A stretch of DNA of 64,000 bases, from the NCBI GenBank assembly GCA_029562975.1, contig JAKQTR010000028.1:42810-106809 (forward strand), read 5' to 3'. Below are positions 47,439 to 56,318 of this stretch, piece by piece. The translations under genes were made by a program, and so were the position numbers. The first letter of the stretch is position 1; the number at the start of each line of letters is the position of its first letter. Source of the stretch: Acidobacteriota bacterium (lineage in GTDB: Bacteria; Acidobacteriota; Vicinamibacteria; Vicinamibacterales; JAKQTR01). The notes beneath the pieces are model-generated. The model worked only from the letters and a program-made list of their open reading frames with translations. It made no database searches and was not told where the DNA came from.

Positions 47439-48712
47439 GGCGAAGCCGGCCTCCCGCGGCCCAGGCGCCGGAGCAAGGCCATGAGCAGGATACTCGCGCC
47501 CACGAAGAAGGCATAGAGCGAGACGAGCACGGTGTCCGCCAGCCGCCATCGCGGCGGCACGCTGACCAGGAATCCCGCGCCGACAATCAGTCCGACGAGC
47601 GCCAGCGACGTCCCGAGCGAAGGCCCGCACGCGGCGGCGGCCCCGCGCCGCGGGCGCTGGCGCAGCCGGAGCAGGAAAGGGATGCAGACGGTCAGCACGA
47701 AGAGGCACAGCCGCCCCGCCCGGTGGGGGGCCATCGCCCTCAGGCGGCAATACCCGTCGTAGGCGCCGCCGAGGAGAACGAACGTGGGAAGCGAGAGGTG
47801 AAGTCCGGAGCGGGCGAGCGCCTGCACGATGGAGCCTGGCGGCTCGTCGCGTGGCCGCTCCGGGCGATTGAAGCGCCAGAAGGCGGCGCCGAACGCGAGG
47901 CCTCCGACGAGCCCGATCGTCATCTCCCAGTTCTTCCACCAGTCGATCTGCAGGCTCGAGCCCAGCCTGGTGTGCCACCATCCCCCTGCGGCAAACGGCG
48001 CCGCGAACCCGAGTGCCATCGTCAGGATGAGCGCGGCGGCGCGCCGGTCGGGGCGGCGGAGCTCGTAGCCGAGGAAGCCCAGGACCAGGCCCAGGTGCGG
48101 GGCGATGTTCCGTATCGAGCCGACGGCACGCGTGCAGGTCCGGTTTGCCGGATCGGCGTAGATGCCCTCACCGTAGAAAGGGAGGAACGCCTGCGGCATC
48201 AGCCGGACCATTCCGTACACGGCCAGGGCACCCGCGGTTCCCCAGGCGATCCGCTCCATCCAGTCGCGGCGCGTCAGGCGCGTTTCGGGAGCGCACCAGG
48301 CCATCAGGCAGCCGGTGTTGCCGCCCCAGTGGAAGCCGCAGACGAAGAGCATCGCGTAGCCCGGCCAGGCGGAGACCTCGCGCAAGCCGTTCGGATAGTC
48401 CAGGTAGAACGCGCCGCGCACCCAGGACGTATAGACGCCGTAACCCGTGAATCCGCCGAAGGCGATGCCGGCGGTGATGGCGAGCATGGCCCAGGGGCCG
48501 GCGTAGGGCCGGCGATCGGGCAGGCCGAGCAGGCGGGAACACGCGCACCAGAGCAGCGCCCATCCAAAGCCGGCCAGCGTGCCGCCTGTCGCGCCGCCGT
48601 AGCCCGCCGTCCCCCGGATGGCCCACAGGAACGCGCCCATCAGGGCCATCAGGGCGGCTGCAGCGGCGTACGGCCGGCTGCAGCCAGGCGCCATCACTTC
48701 TCCGTCCGCCAT
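47435..48712 (-). CDS. Polytopic membrane protein of unknown family, possible transporter
   Basis: 425 residues from ATG 48712 (GGAGGGAGG just upstream; GTG 48715 is an alternative). About 10 hydrophobic segments, the first being YAAAAALMALMGAFLWAIRG followed by a Gly-rich GYGGATGGTLAGFG. Conserved-looking loops include FHWGGNTGCLMAWCAPETRL and AGGWWHTRLGSSLQIDWWKN, rich in Trp, His and Arg. No MFS, ABC, TRAP or SSS motif. Coupled by ATGA to the aldolase, so a role in importing that pathway's acid sugar is plausible. Confidence 0.75.
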   Translation of the reverse strand: MADGEVMAPGCSRPYAAAAALMALMGAFLWAIRGTAGYGGATGGTLAGFGWALLWCACSRLLGLPDRRPYAGPWAMLAITAGIAFGGFTGYGVYTSWVRGAFYLDYPNGLREVSAWPGYAMLFVCGFHWGGNTGCLMAWCAPETRLTRRDWMERIAWGTAGALAVYGMVRLMPQAFLPFYGEGIYADPANRTCTRAVGSIRNIAPHLGLVLGFLGYELRRPDRRAAALILTMALGFAAPFAAGGWWHTRLGSSLQIDWWKNWEMTIGLVGGLAFGAAFWRFNRPERPRDEPPGSIVQALARSGLHLSLPTFVLLGGAYDGYCRLRAMAPHRAGRLCLFVLTVCIPFLLRLRQRPRRGAAAACGPSLGTSLALVGLIVGAGFLVSVPPRWRLADTVLVSLYAFFVGASILLMALLRRLGRGRPASP

Positions 48713-49118
48713 CACGCCTCCCTCCGCGGGCTGCGGCTTCCTGTTTGCCTGCCGGGTCTGCCGGCGTCCGATCGCGCCGCTCGGCGCCTGATGACCCGGG
48801 ATTATACAGACAGGCCGTGCTCAGGACGGTCGGCGCTTCCGGCGCTGGGACGCGCGCTGGCCCCGGCGCTCGCCTGCGAGGCTGTCTGCTCGGGCCACAG
48901 CAGGCGCGGCTTCTGCGGCGCCGCGGCGGGTTCTCCCGGATTCAGCCGGGGCGGCAGGCGCGGTCCGGGATGGCAGGGAACGCGTCCGGCCGCAGCCATT
49001 TCGCGTAAGATGCGTGGTGCCCGGCGCCGTCAACCGCGGCGGCGGCGCGGGCGGATGCGCAGGCCGGTGCCGTCTGGGCGCGGACGCGGCCGCACCACGA
49101 GCTGAGGCAGGAGGCATC
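48713..49118. other. Intergenic region between divergent genes with a perfect -10
   Basis: No supported gene. ATTATA at 48801-48806 reads TATAAT on minus, a perfect -10 for the membrane protein-aldolase operon, with a leader of roughly 80 bases; no good -35. TAAGAT (49006-49011) may serve the plus-strand gene at 49119. Confidence 0.5.
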
Positions 49119-50228
49119 ATGGGAGGCGCGAGATGGTCGTCTTGCATCCCGCTCATCGGGATCTTGCTCGTCTTGGCCGGGCCGCGCGCGGAGTCAGACG
49201 CCCGCGAGGCGCAGCCGCGCATCATCAACGTCGCCGACGACTTCATCGCATACTACAAGGCCTGCGTCAATGCCGGCGCCGAAACCCGGGCGGAACAGTG
49301 GGATCGGATGCTCGAATCCAAGCATCAGGCGTTCTTCGACCATGCCATCTACCGCAGGAAGGCAGGCAAGGATCGCGAGGAGTTCAAGAGGGAGCTCAGG
49401 CGCGCGTTCTGGAGCGAGGTTGCGCCGAGGATGCAGAGCATCGAGCGGCTGAACAGGACCGCTGAGGCCGACATCAGAGGCGTGCTGGCCGCCTTCAGGA
49501 AGCCGTTTCCCGGCTTCGATCCCGCGCGCGACTACTACATCACCATCGCCTTCAGCTTCAGAGGCAAGGTCGTCGATGTCGCCGGCAAGGACGTCTTCGC
49601 CATCGGGCTTGAGAGCCTCAGCGACGACCCGCTGCAGTTCACGATCACCGTCGCCCACGAGCTCTTTCATCTGTACCACTTCCAGTTCTTCTCGACGAGC
49701 GGCGCCATCTACCGGAAGATCTGGGCTGAGGGCATGGCTGTCTACGCGTCGGCCGTCGTGGTCCCCGGCTACAGGGACAGCCGGTACCTGGGGTTTTCCG
49801 TCGAGAAGATGAACCGGTGCCACGAACTGCTGCCGAAGATGGCGGCTGAGCTGCGCAGGCACATGGGCGAGCGCGACCCCGCTCTCGAGCGGGCCTATCT
49901 CGGCGCCGAGGAGAACAGGACCGGGATTCCGCCGGAAGCGGGATACTACGTCGGACTGCGGATCGTGGCCTCGCTCGCCCGGGACACGCCGATTGACGAG
50001 TTGGCGAGACTCAAGAGCGACAGGGTCTACGCCCTTGTGGAGGCCGAGCTGAGGAAGCTGGAGGCGGGGGGCGCCCCCACGGCAGGGGCGGCGGCCGAGC
50101 GCCGGACGCCCGCCGCCGGGCGGAGCCTCCGGCGCGACCTCTCGAACCGCCGCCCCCGCGCGCCGGGCGTCGCGCGCGAGGGGGCGGACGGTCCGACGAA
50201 CTCGCCCGGCGGCGCCGCTATTTCTTGA
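49119..50228 (+). CDS. Secreted HExxH metallopeptidase-like protein (DUF2268-like gluzincin)
   Basis: 369 residues. Signal peptide to about residue 25 (CIPLIGILLVLAGPRAES). Helical middle part, then VAHELFHLYHFQFF, a complete zinc site HELFH, and the downstream Glu in KIWAEGMAVYASA acting as third ligand, an arrangement seen in gluzincins. RTGIPPEAGYYVGLRIVASL resembles the DUF2268/'predicted Zn-dependent protease' group. The last 40 residues are Arg/Pro/Gly-rich. It stands alone; its 3' end overlaps the protease gene tail to tail by 11 bases. Confidence 0.78.
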   Translation: MGGARWSSCIPLIGILLVLAGPRAESDAREAQPRIINVADDFIAYYKACVNAGAETRAEQWDRMLESKHQAFFDHAIYRRKAGKDREEFKRELRRAFWSEVAPRMQSIERLNRTAEADIRGVLAAFRKPFPGFDPARDYYITIAFSFRGKVVDVAGKDVFAIGLESLSDDPLQFTITVAHELFHLYHFQFFSTSGAIYRKIWAEGMAVYASAVVVPGYRDSRYLGFSVEKMNRCHELLPKMAAELRRHMGERDPALERAYLGAEENRTGIPPEAGYYVGLRIVASLARDTPIDELARLKSDRVYALVEAELRKLEAGGAPTAGAAAERRTPAAGRSLRRDLSNRRPRAPGVAREGADGPTNSPGGAAIS

Positions 50229-51882
50229 ATACCAGCTTCACCTCGCCCTTCTTGCCCAGCTGGACCGAGTCCTCCGGCTTGACCAGCTGCTCCGTGATCC
50301 GCTCGCCGTTGACATACGTCCCGTTCGTGGATCCCAGGTCGACGATGTAGAACTGGTCGTCTTTCGGGTACACCTTCAGGTGGTTCTTCGAGACCAGGTC
50401 GTTCTGGATGACGACGGTGCTGGAGGCGGCGTCGCGGCCGAGCACCATGGGCATGGTCGTAATCGGGTAGGTCCCCTGCTCCTGGCCCTTGACGATCACC
50501 GTCACCGACCCGCGGATGTCCCCCTCGAAGAGAGTGCCGTCACTGGGCTCGATCGACGTCTTGTCGCTGGGAACCGCGGGCGGTGCCGGCGCCGGCATGG
50601 CGCCGGCGGGTGCCGCGGATCCCGCGGATCCCGGCGGTACGGGCGCGGAGGGCACCGACGCGGCAGGCTTGCCTTGAGCTGCCGACACGGGCTTGAACGA
50701 CATGTAGAGCACGACGAGAATCGCAATCAGCAGGATGACGGCGACAACGACGACGGCCTTGTTCTGGCGCCACAGTTTTTCGAAGAAGCCCATCTCGCTG
50801 ATGTGCTGCAGGATCCGGCGCTGCAGCTGCTCGAGATCGGGCTCGTTCTTCATGTACGCGAGAGCGGTGCTGACCTGGGTCTGCGCATCGAACCAGCGCT
50901 CGTCCCAGACCGACTGCAGCAGCTTGTTGTAGACCACAGTGAAGTCGGCGGTCTTGTTGTAGTCGACCCCGGCGTCCCGGATGAACTCCTTCGCGGCGTT
51001 GATCGGCACGCAGAACTTGAACCCGTCGGCCCCGATGGCGGCGTAGGAATGCACGCCGATCACCCTGCCGTCGGTGGTGACGGTGGGGCCGCCGGAGTTG
51101 CCCGGGGAGGTGGCCGAGTCATGCTGGATGACGGCCATGCCCTTGTAGTCCGTCTTCAGCGCCGAGATCGCGCCGCGGGTGATCGACGACTTCAGGGTGT
51201 TCTCCTTGGCCAGCAAGGGGAAACGATCCGGGTTCACGACGCCGGGGAAGCCGACGGTGAAGACGGGCTGCTGCAGAACGAGCGCCGAGGAATCCCCCAG
51301 CATGACCACCGGGCAGTTGTCCCGCTCGACCTTCAGGATGGCGATGTCCTTGCCCCCGTCGGGGATGGAGGGGCTGAACTTCTTGACTTCGAACCGCATG
51401 GTCTCCGAGTTCGAGAGCAGCACGTAGTTGATGCCCTCGTGCCCGGTCACCTCGGGCTTGTTCTGCCTGATGAACTCGTCGCGCGCCTGCTGCAGTTCCC
51501 GCGGCCCAGGCTCGCGGCCGTTGGCCGCCTTGTAGTCGCTCGCGACTTTCTCCGTGATCGCGTCGTCCAGGACCTTCCGGGCGTAGCCGTCCTTGTCTTC
51601 CGTGTACTTCACGAAGCTGTCGACCACGTGGCCGTTGGTCACCAGGTAGCCGTCCGGGTTGATGAAGAAGCCGCTGCCCGATCCGTACACGGGAAGGGTC
51701 TGCTCCTTGCCGTCGGCCAGCGTGAACGCGACCGCGAGGCCGCTGTAGATCAGCACGACGGCCGGGCGCACGCGGTACGCCGTCATCTGCTCCTCGGTCA
51801 GCTTCTGGGCCCGGAGGCCAGTCCCGCTTCCCAGCAACAGGACCGCGGCCAGCAACACGCACGCTACCGTTCCTCTTTTCAT
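50218..51882 (-). CDS. Trypsin-like periplasmic protease with transmembrane helix and cytoplasmic FHA domain
   Basis: 554 residues from ATG 51882 (a longer start would add an Arg-rich leader). Signal peptide MKRGTVACVLLAAVLLLGSG to LRAQ. Protease domain with His85 (LVTNGHVVDS), Asp179 (GGKDIAILKVE) and Ser263 (SATSPGNSGGP). A membrane helix spans about 375-396 (AVVVVAVILLIAILVVLYMS), then a Pro/Ala linker and an FHA domain (about 460-545: VLGRDAASSTVVIQNDLVSK, VDLGSTNGTYVNGERI) that binds phosphothreonine. This puts the protease outside and the phospho-sensor inside. Last gene of the kinase/phosphatase operon, 48 bases after the kinase gene. Confidence 0.9.
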   Translation of the reverse strand: MKRGTVACVLLAAVLLLGSGTGLRAQKLTEEQMTAYRVRPAVVLIYSGLAVAFTLADGKEQTLPVYGSGSGFFINPDGYLVTNGHVVDSFVKYTEDKDGYARKVLDDAITEKVASDYKAANGREPGPRELQQARDEFIRQNKPEVTGHEGINYVLLSNSETMRFEVKKFSPSIPDGGKDIAILKVERDNCPVVMLGDSSALVLQQPVFTVGFPGVVNPDRFPLLAKENTLKSSITRGAISALKTDYKGMAVIQHDSATSPGNSGGPTVTTDGRVIGVHSYAAIGADGFKFCVPINAAKEFIRDAGVDYNKTADFTVVYNKLLQSVWDERWFDAQTQVSTALAYMKNEPDLEQLQRRILQHISEMGFFEKLWRQNKAVVVVAVILLIAILVVLYMSFKPVSAAQGKPAASVPSAPVPPGSAGSAAPAGAMPAPAPPAVPSDKTSIEPSDGTLFEGDIRGSVTVIVKGQEQGTYPITTMPMVLGRDAASSTVVIQNDLVSKNHLKVYPKDDQFYIVDLGSTNGTYVNGERITEQLVKPEDSVQLGKKGEVKLVFKK

Positions 51883-51930
51883 GGCTCGTCCTTCCCGCCG
51901 TCGCCGGCGATTACGCATGAGGCCACATGC

Positions 51931-53052
51931 TCACGACATTATAGAAGCCTGAAAGCCTGCGGCGCGCCCCAGGCCGCCGATGGGCGCAAGGGCACAGAGG
52001 CGGGCGGGCACCTCGCCCGCCTGGGCGGCCGGCCCGTCGGAGGCGCAGCGCACCGTGAGCGCCAGCAGCAGCAACAGGAGCGGAATCAACAGGAGCAACA
52101 GCCACCACGTGTTCGCGCGCACCGGGATCTGGCGCAACTCGAACGACGGCCGTCCCAGCCTGGCCCGGATTCTGCCCGGGACTTGCGCGAGGGGCTGCAG
52201 GATCCTGTCGAAATCGGGCAAAGGCGTCTCTCGCGCCTGCAGGACCGCGTCGATCGCCTGGCGGTACTCCGCAGCGCTTCGGTACCGATCCTCGGGCTTC
52301 TTGGCCAGCCCTCTCGCAATGACAGCGTCCAGACCGGACGGCAGGCCCGGGCACAGCGACGAGGGGGCGGGCGGGACCTGTTCCAGGTGCCCGGTCAGGA
52401 CGTCCAGGTCTGACCCCCCGGACGCGCCGAAGGGGAGGACGCCCGTGAGCATCTCGAACAGGGTCACGCTCAACGCGTAGACATCCGTGGCGGGCGTCGC
52501 CTTCAGGGCCCGGATCTGCTCGGGCGAGGAGTAGTGGGGCGTACCGAGCACCGTGCCGACGCGGGTGAGCCCGTCCAGGCCCTCGACCTTCGCGATGCCG
52601 AAGTCGCCTACCTTCACGGTCCCGTCGTCGGAGACGAAGATGTTCGCCGGCTTGATGTCGCGATGGAGCACGCCTCTCGCGTGGGCGAAGGCGAGCGCAT
52701 CCAGGACGCTGGCCGCGATGCGCAGCGCCCGGTCCGGGTCGAGCTTCCCCTCGTCCCGGATGAGCTGCTTGAGCGTCCTTCCCGCCACGTACTCCATGAC
52801 GATGACGTAGGCCCCCGCTTCCCGGCCGAACGTGTAGATGGGCACGATGTTCGGGTGGCTCAGCCGGGCCTGGGCGATGGCTTCCACGCGGAATCGCGCC
52901 ATCAGCGATCGGTCGCCGACCAGTTCCGGAGCCAGCACCTTGACGGCGACGTCGCGCTCCAGCTGGGTGTCGCGGGCCAGATACACCCGCCCCATGCCGC
53001 CCTCTCCCAGGCACCGCAGCAGTTGGTAGTGGCCCAGCCGTGTCTCGTCCAT
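51931..53052 (-). CDS. Hanks-type Ser/Thr protein kinase with C-terminal membrane helix
   Basis: 373 residues. Gly loop LGEGGMGRVYLARD, Lys in DVAVKVLAPE, catalytic loop VLHRDIKPANIFVS, DFG in VGDFGIAKVEG, and the SSPEQ variant of APE. Kinase domain about 8-275, then a linker and a single membrane helix (TWWLLLLLIPLLLLLLALTV) with a short extracytoplasmic tail. It phosphorylates Ser/Thr in the cytoplasm, plausibly creating sites for the FHA domain of the adjacent protease. Start 4 bases after the PP2C stop. Confidence 0.93.
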   Translation of the reverse strand: MDETRLGHYQLLRCLGEGGMGRVYLARDTQLERDVAVKVLAPELVGDRSLMARFRVEAIAQARLSHPNIVPIYTFGREAGAYVIVMEYVAGRTLKQLIRDEGKLDPDRALRIAASVLDALAFAHARGVLHRDIKPANIFVSDDGTVKVGDFGIAKVEGLDGLTRVGTVLGTPHYSSPEQIRALKATPATDVYALSVTLFEMLTGVLPFGASGGSDLDVLTGHLEQVPPAPSSLCPGLPSGLDAVIARGLAKKPEDRYRSAAEYRQAIDAVLQARETPLPDFDRILQPLAQVPGRIRARLGRPSFELRQIPVRANTWWLLLLLIPLLLLLLALTVRCASDGPAAQAGEVPARLCALAPIGGLGRAAGFQASIMS

Positions 53053-53056
53053 GTGC

Positions 53057-54037
53057 CTACCGATTGCCTTTCGGGACCGTCGGGCCCTGCGCGAACCCCC
53101 CGGCAGATCGCTCCCGCCCGCCGGCGGCGCCGCCGACGAGCAGGTACACGATCGCGGCCAGGAGCAGGGCCAGAAGGCCCAGGAGGAACCACCTGAGCGC
53201 CCGCCGGCTCGGCTGGGCCTGCCGCCCGGGCCGGGCGGCCGGCCCGATCTCCGGCGAGGTGTCGCCCTCGGACGACGGCGCGGCGTCCGGTTCAGTGCTC
53301 ACGACAATGACGCTGATGTTGTCAGGCCCTCCGGCGGACCTGGCTCGGCTTACGAGCTGCTTCGTGATGTGTTCGCTCGATGGGAGATCCAGGAATTCCT
53401 GGATGGCCGAATCGCTCACGACCGACGACAACCCGTCGGAACACAACACGTACTTGTCGCCCGGCTGAATCTCCAACGGGCCGCGGATCTGGGGATTGAT
53501 GTGCTCGCGCATGCCGATGGCCTGGTTGAGCACGCTGCGCCTGGGATGGACCCGGGCCTCCGCTTCGCTGATGGCGCCGTCGCGGACCAGCGCGCCAACC
53601 AGCGAGTCGTCATCGGTGATGCGGGTCAAGGGCGCGGGCTGGCCGTCGGCGGCGCTGCCATTCCGGTAGCGGTAGAGACGGCTGTCCCCGACGTGGGCCA
53701 CATACGCCAGGTTGCCTCTCGCCAGCAATGCGGTCAGGGTCGTGCCCATGCGCTGCTCGGGCTCGGCCTTCTGGTTTTCGTGGAAGAGCTCGCTGTTGAT
53801 TTGCGCGAACATGGCGCCCAGCGAGTCCCGGATCGGTTCCGGCACCCCGCCCTCGACCAGGTCCACCAGCCGCGTCACCGCCCGCCTGCTGGCCACTTCG
53901 CCGGCATGATGCCCTCCCATCCCATCGGCAACCACGAACAGGTAGTCCCCGGTCGTCAGGCGGCCGCCGTAGATGTAGTCCTCGTTGTTGGTCCGGACGC
54001 AGCCGGCGTCGGTGGTTCCGCTGGTGTAGAGCCTCAT
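53057..54037 (-). CDS. PP2C-family Ser/Thr phosphatase with C-terminal membrane helix
   Basis: 326 residues from ATG 54037; a TTG at 54061 would add eight residues. Metal-site motifs: RTNNEDYIYGG, VVADGMGGHHAGEVAS, VAHVGDSRLYRYR, VLCSDGLSSVVSD and GGPDNISVIVVS. A membrane helix (WFLLGLLALLLAAIVYLLVG) anchors it. It removes phosphates placed by the two flanking kinases. Its start lies 35 bases after the end of the larger kinase gene. Confidence 0.93.
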   Translation of the reverse strand: MRLYTSGTTDAGCVRTNNEDYIYGGRLTTGDYLFVVADGMGGHHAGEVASRRAVTRLVDLVEGGVPEPIRDSLGAMFAQINSELFHENQKAEPEQRMGTTLTALLARGNLAYVAHVGDSRLYRYRNGSAADGQPAPLTRITDDDSLVGALVRDGAISEAEARVHPRRSVLNQAIGMREHINPQIRGPLEIQPGDKYVLCSDGLSSVVSDSAIQEFLDLPSSEHITKQLVSRARSAGGPDNISVIVVSTEPDAAPSSEGDTSPEIGPAARPGRQAQPSRRALRWFLLGLLALLLAAIVYLLVGGAAGGRERSAGGFAQGPTVPKGNR

Positions 54038-54072
54038 GGCCGATGACAGATCGCCTGACAACCCATCTGTGC

Positions 54073-55902
54073 TCAGGACCCCCTGAGCGTGGTGATGACG
54101 TGCTTGATGAACTTCTTCAGGTCGCCGTCGTCCCGGTCCAGCTGGAGACGATACTGGGCGTCCTGTCGGCTCTTGATGATCAGAATCGGGTTCTTGCGAT
54201 TCTGCTTCTTCTTGAACAGGTCCGCGATGTCGCCGCGCACATCGTCGGAGACGCTCTTGATGCCTGCCAGCGGGATGTTGAGCAGCGGGGCGGTCGTCAG
54301 GCCGGTGCGAAAGGAGAGACCGCGCCGCGTAATCTCGAGCGTGCCCCTGACGTAACGTTTCTGGCGGGTTTCAAACAGCATCGGGTATCGGATCGAGCCG
54401 GTCTGATCCAGGGCCCGGCTGACGTAGGCGCTGCTCTGCGTTTGCCGCCCGTCGCAGAAGTACGCCAGCGCAACCATCTGCAGCAGCTCCCTGGAGTATG
54501 CGCCGGGCCCCGAGACGCTCCTTCCCAGACTGATGGCCCGTGCGTATTCCTTCTGGGTGATCAGCCGCTGCATCCTCGCCAGGATGTCGGCCAGATCCCG
54601 GGTGTCTCCCGCCGACAGCGTGCGGGACGCTGCCGTCGGCGCTCCGGCGGCCGGTGCCCCGGCGGCGGGCGCCGGGGCGGCCGGCGCTCCCGCACCCGCG
54701 GCCGCAGGCGACCGGATGGAGCCAGCGGACGCTGGCGAAGGCTCCCCGCGCGGCTGGGGCACGCCGGGATGGACGTCCTGAGAGCCGAGCACGACCGTGG
54801 GCCGGTGGCTGTTTCGGCCGGCCGAGACCGCCAGGAATCCCACGACCGCGATCAACGCCAGGCCCAGGGCGGCGGCGAGCAGCCTCAGCGTCCGCCTCGG
54901 GAGCACGGTGAGGACCGAGGCGGGGATGGCGAGCCGCCTGGCCGCCGTCCTGATGAACCTCGCCCACGGCGGCGCGTCGGGCATGGCGCCGGGCACAGCG
55001 GCCGGGCCCCCTGCCGAGCCGGCGACAGCCGATGACGTCCCCCGCAATCCGTCGATGGCGCGCCTGAACTCCTCGATGGTCTGGAAACGCCGGGCCGGTT
55101 CGGCGGCGATGCTCCTCATGATCACCGCATCCACGTTTGCCGGGACGGCCGGATTGATGTCGGTGCTCCTCGCCGGCGTCAAGGCGCCGGCGGCGCGACC
55201 AGAGCCCGCGAGCCTGACCGGCGGCGTCCCGGCGACCATCTCGTAGAGCGTCATCCCGAGTGAGTAGATGTCGCTGCGCGCGTCCGCCGGCTGTCCGATG
55301 AGCTGTTCGGGCGCGGAGTACAGAGGAGACCCCAGGCCGCTGCCCATGCGGGTCAGGCCGTCTATTCCCCCGACCTTCGCGATCCCGAAGTCGCCGATCT
55401 TCGCCGTCTGGTTGGAGTCGAGGAAGATGTTGGCCGGCTTGATGTCGCGGTGAATGACCCCTCTGGAATGGGCATAGCCGATGCCGTCGAGGATCTGAGA
55501 GAAGACCTCCAGGGCCTGATCGACCGGCATGGGGCCGCGCTCGGCGATCAGCGTCTTCAGGCTGATGCCCTCGACGTACTCCATCACGAAGTAATAGGTC
55601 CGGCCCGTGTCGCTCGTCGCCTCGTCCTGGCAGAACGTATGGATGGTGACGATGTTCTTGTGGTTCAGTTTGGCCTGGGCGATGGCCTCCACCTTGAACC
55701 GGCTCATCAGGACGGGATTGCGGGCCAGCTGCGGAGAGATGATCTTCAGGGCGACTTCACGTTCCAGCGTCAGGTCCTGGGCGAGGAAGACCGTGCCCAT
55801 GCCCCCGGCCCCGAGCCTTCTCAGGATTCGGTAGTTGCCGAGCGTGCGGCCGACGTGGTCATCCGGGATGGCGTCGGCTGGGGCGTTGGCGGACGGATGC
55901 AT
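54073..55902 (-). CDS. Hanks-type Ser/Thr kinase with membrane helix and PH/GRAM-like C-terminal domain
   Basis: 609 residues. Kinase domain about 20-290: LGAGGMGTVFLAQD, VALKIISPQ, VIHRDIKPANIFLD, IGDFGIAKVGG, YSAPEQL. A Pro/Ala segment, a membrane helix (LLAAALGLALIAVVGFLAVS), an Ala/Pro linker, a helical part (DLADILARMQRLITQKEYAR) and a C-terminal beta domain (KRYVRGTLEITRRGLSFRTG, LLNIPLAGIKSVSDDV, NPILIIKSRQDAQYRL) resembling a PH/GRAM fold. By topology the latter lies outside the cytoplasm if only one helix is used. First gene of the operon. Confidence 0.92.
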   Translation of the reverse strand: MHPSANAPADAIPDDHVGRTLGNYRILRRLGAGGMGTVFLAQDLTLEREVALKIISPQLARNPVLMSRFKVEAIAQAKLNHKNIVTIHTFCQDEATSDTGRTYYFVMEYVEGISLKTLIAERGPMPVDQALEVFSQILDGIGYAHSRGVIHRDIKPANIFLDSNQTAKIGDFGIAKVGGIDGLTRMGSGLGSPLYSAPEQLIGQPADARSDIYSLGMTLYEMVAGTPPVRLAGSGRAAGALTPARSTDINPAVPANVDAVIMRSIAAEPARRFQTIEEFRRAIDGLRGTSSAVAGSAGGPAAVPGAMPDAPPWARFIRTAARRLAIPASVLTVLPRRTLRLLAAALGLALIAVVGFLAVSAGRNSHRPTVVLGSQDVHPGVPQPRGEPSPASAGSIRSPAAAGAGAPAAPAPAAGAPAAGAPTAASRTLSAGDTRDLADILARMQRLITQKEYARAISLGRSVSGPGAYSRELLQMVALAYFCDGRQTQSSAYVSRALDQTGSIRYPMLFETRQKRYVRGTLEITRRGLSFRTGLTTAPLLNIPLAGIKSVSDDVRGDIADLFKKKQNRKNPILIIKSRQDAQYRLQLDRDDGDLKKFIKHVITTLRGS

Positions 55903-56318
55903 GAGCGGGTATCACTCCAGGTACTCGGTCATCACGCCCGTGATCGGACGGGGCAGGGAGCCGTTGCATCGCAGCCCAACGCGCCTCGGCATTGGCCTGA
56001 TTATCAATTCCAGGCGCCCGATGTCAAGCGCGACCCCGGAAATCCCTGCGCTGACTGGCCCTTTCCGAGCCGAAGCGCCGCTTCACGCTGCTGGCCGCCT
56101 TCGTGACACCGGGCGCCCGGGCCACGCGGACGGCGCGCCGGGGCCAGGGGGGCAGGCTCGGGCCGACCGAGAGCGGGCCCGCTTGCCCTGGATGGTTCTC
56201 GCGCCCGGATGGGCGTCTTGGCGTAACATGAGCCTAGCCTGTCAGGCGCCGGCCGCGTCTCGGAGCGCTTCCGCCCTCCCCCCATCCGACCAGCGGCCGA
56301 ACCAGAAGAGGGATCGTC
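55903..56318. other. Intergenic region between the kinase operon and a Tat-exported oxidoreductase
   Basis: Holds the strong minus-strand promoter listed separately and, toward the right, TAACAT (56224-56229), a possible -10 for the plus-strand oxidoreductase. No gene seen. Confidence 0.5.
56000..56027 (-). promoter_or_regulatory. Sigma-70 promoter of the kinase-phosphatase-kinase-protease operon
   Basis: On the minus strand: TTGACA (56027-56022), a 16-base spacer and GATAAT (56005-56000). The predicted leader to the kinase ATG is about 90 bases, with GGAG shortly before the ATG. A clear housekeeping-type promoter. Confidence 0.75.

Noticed and set aside
46512..47981. A 489-residue aldolase with an N-terminal extension
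   Set aside because: The extension is a shadow of the membrane protein gene; the ATGA overlap fixes the start at 47438.
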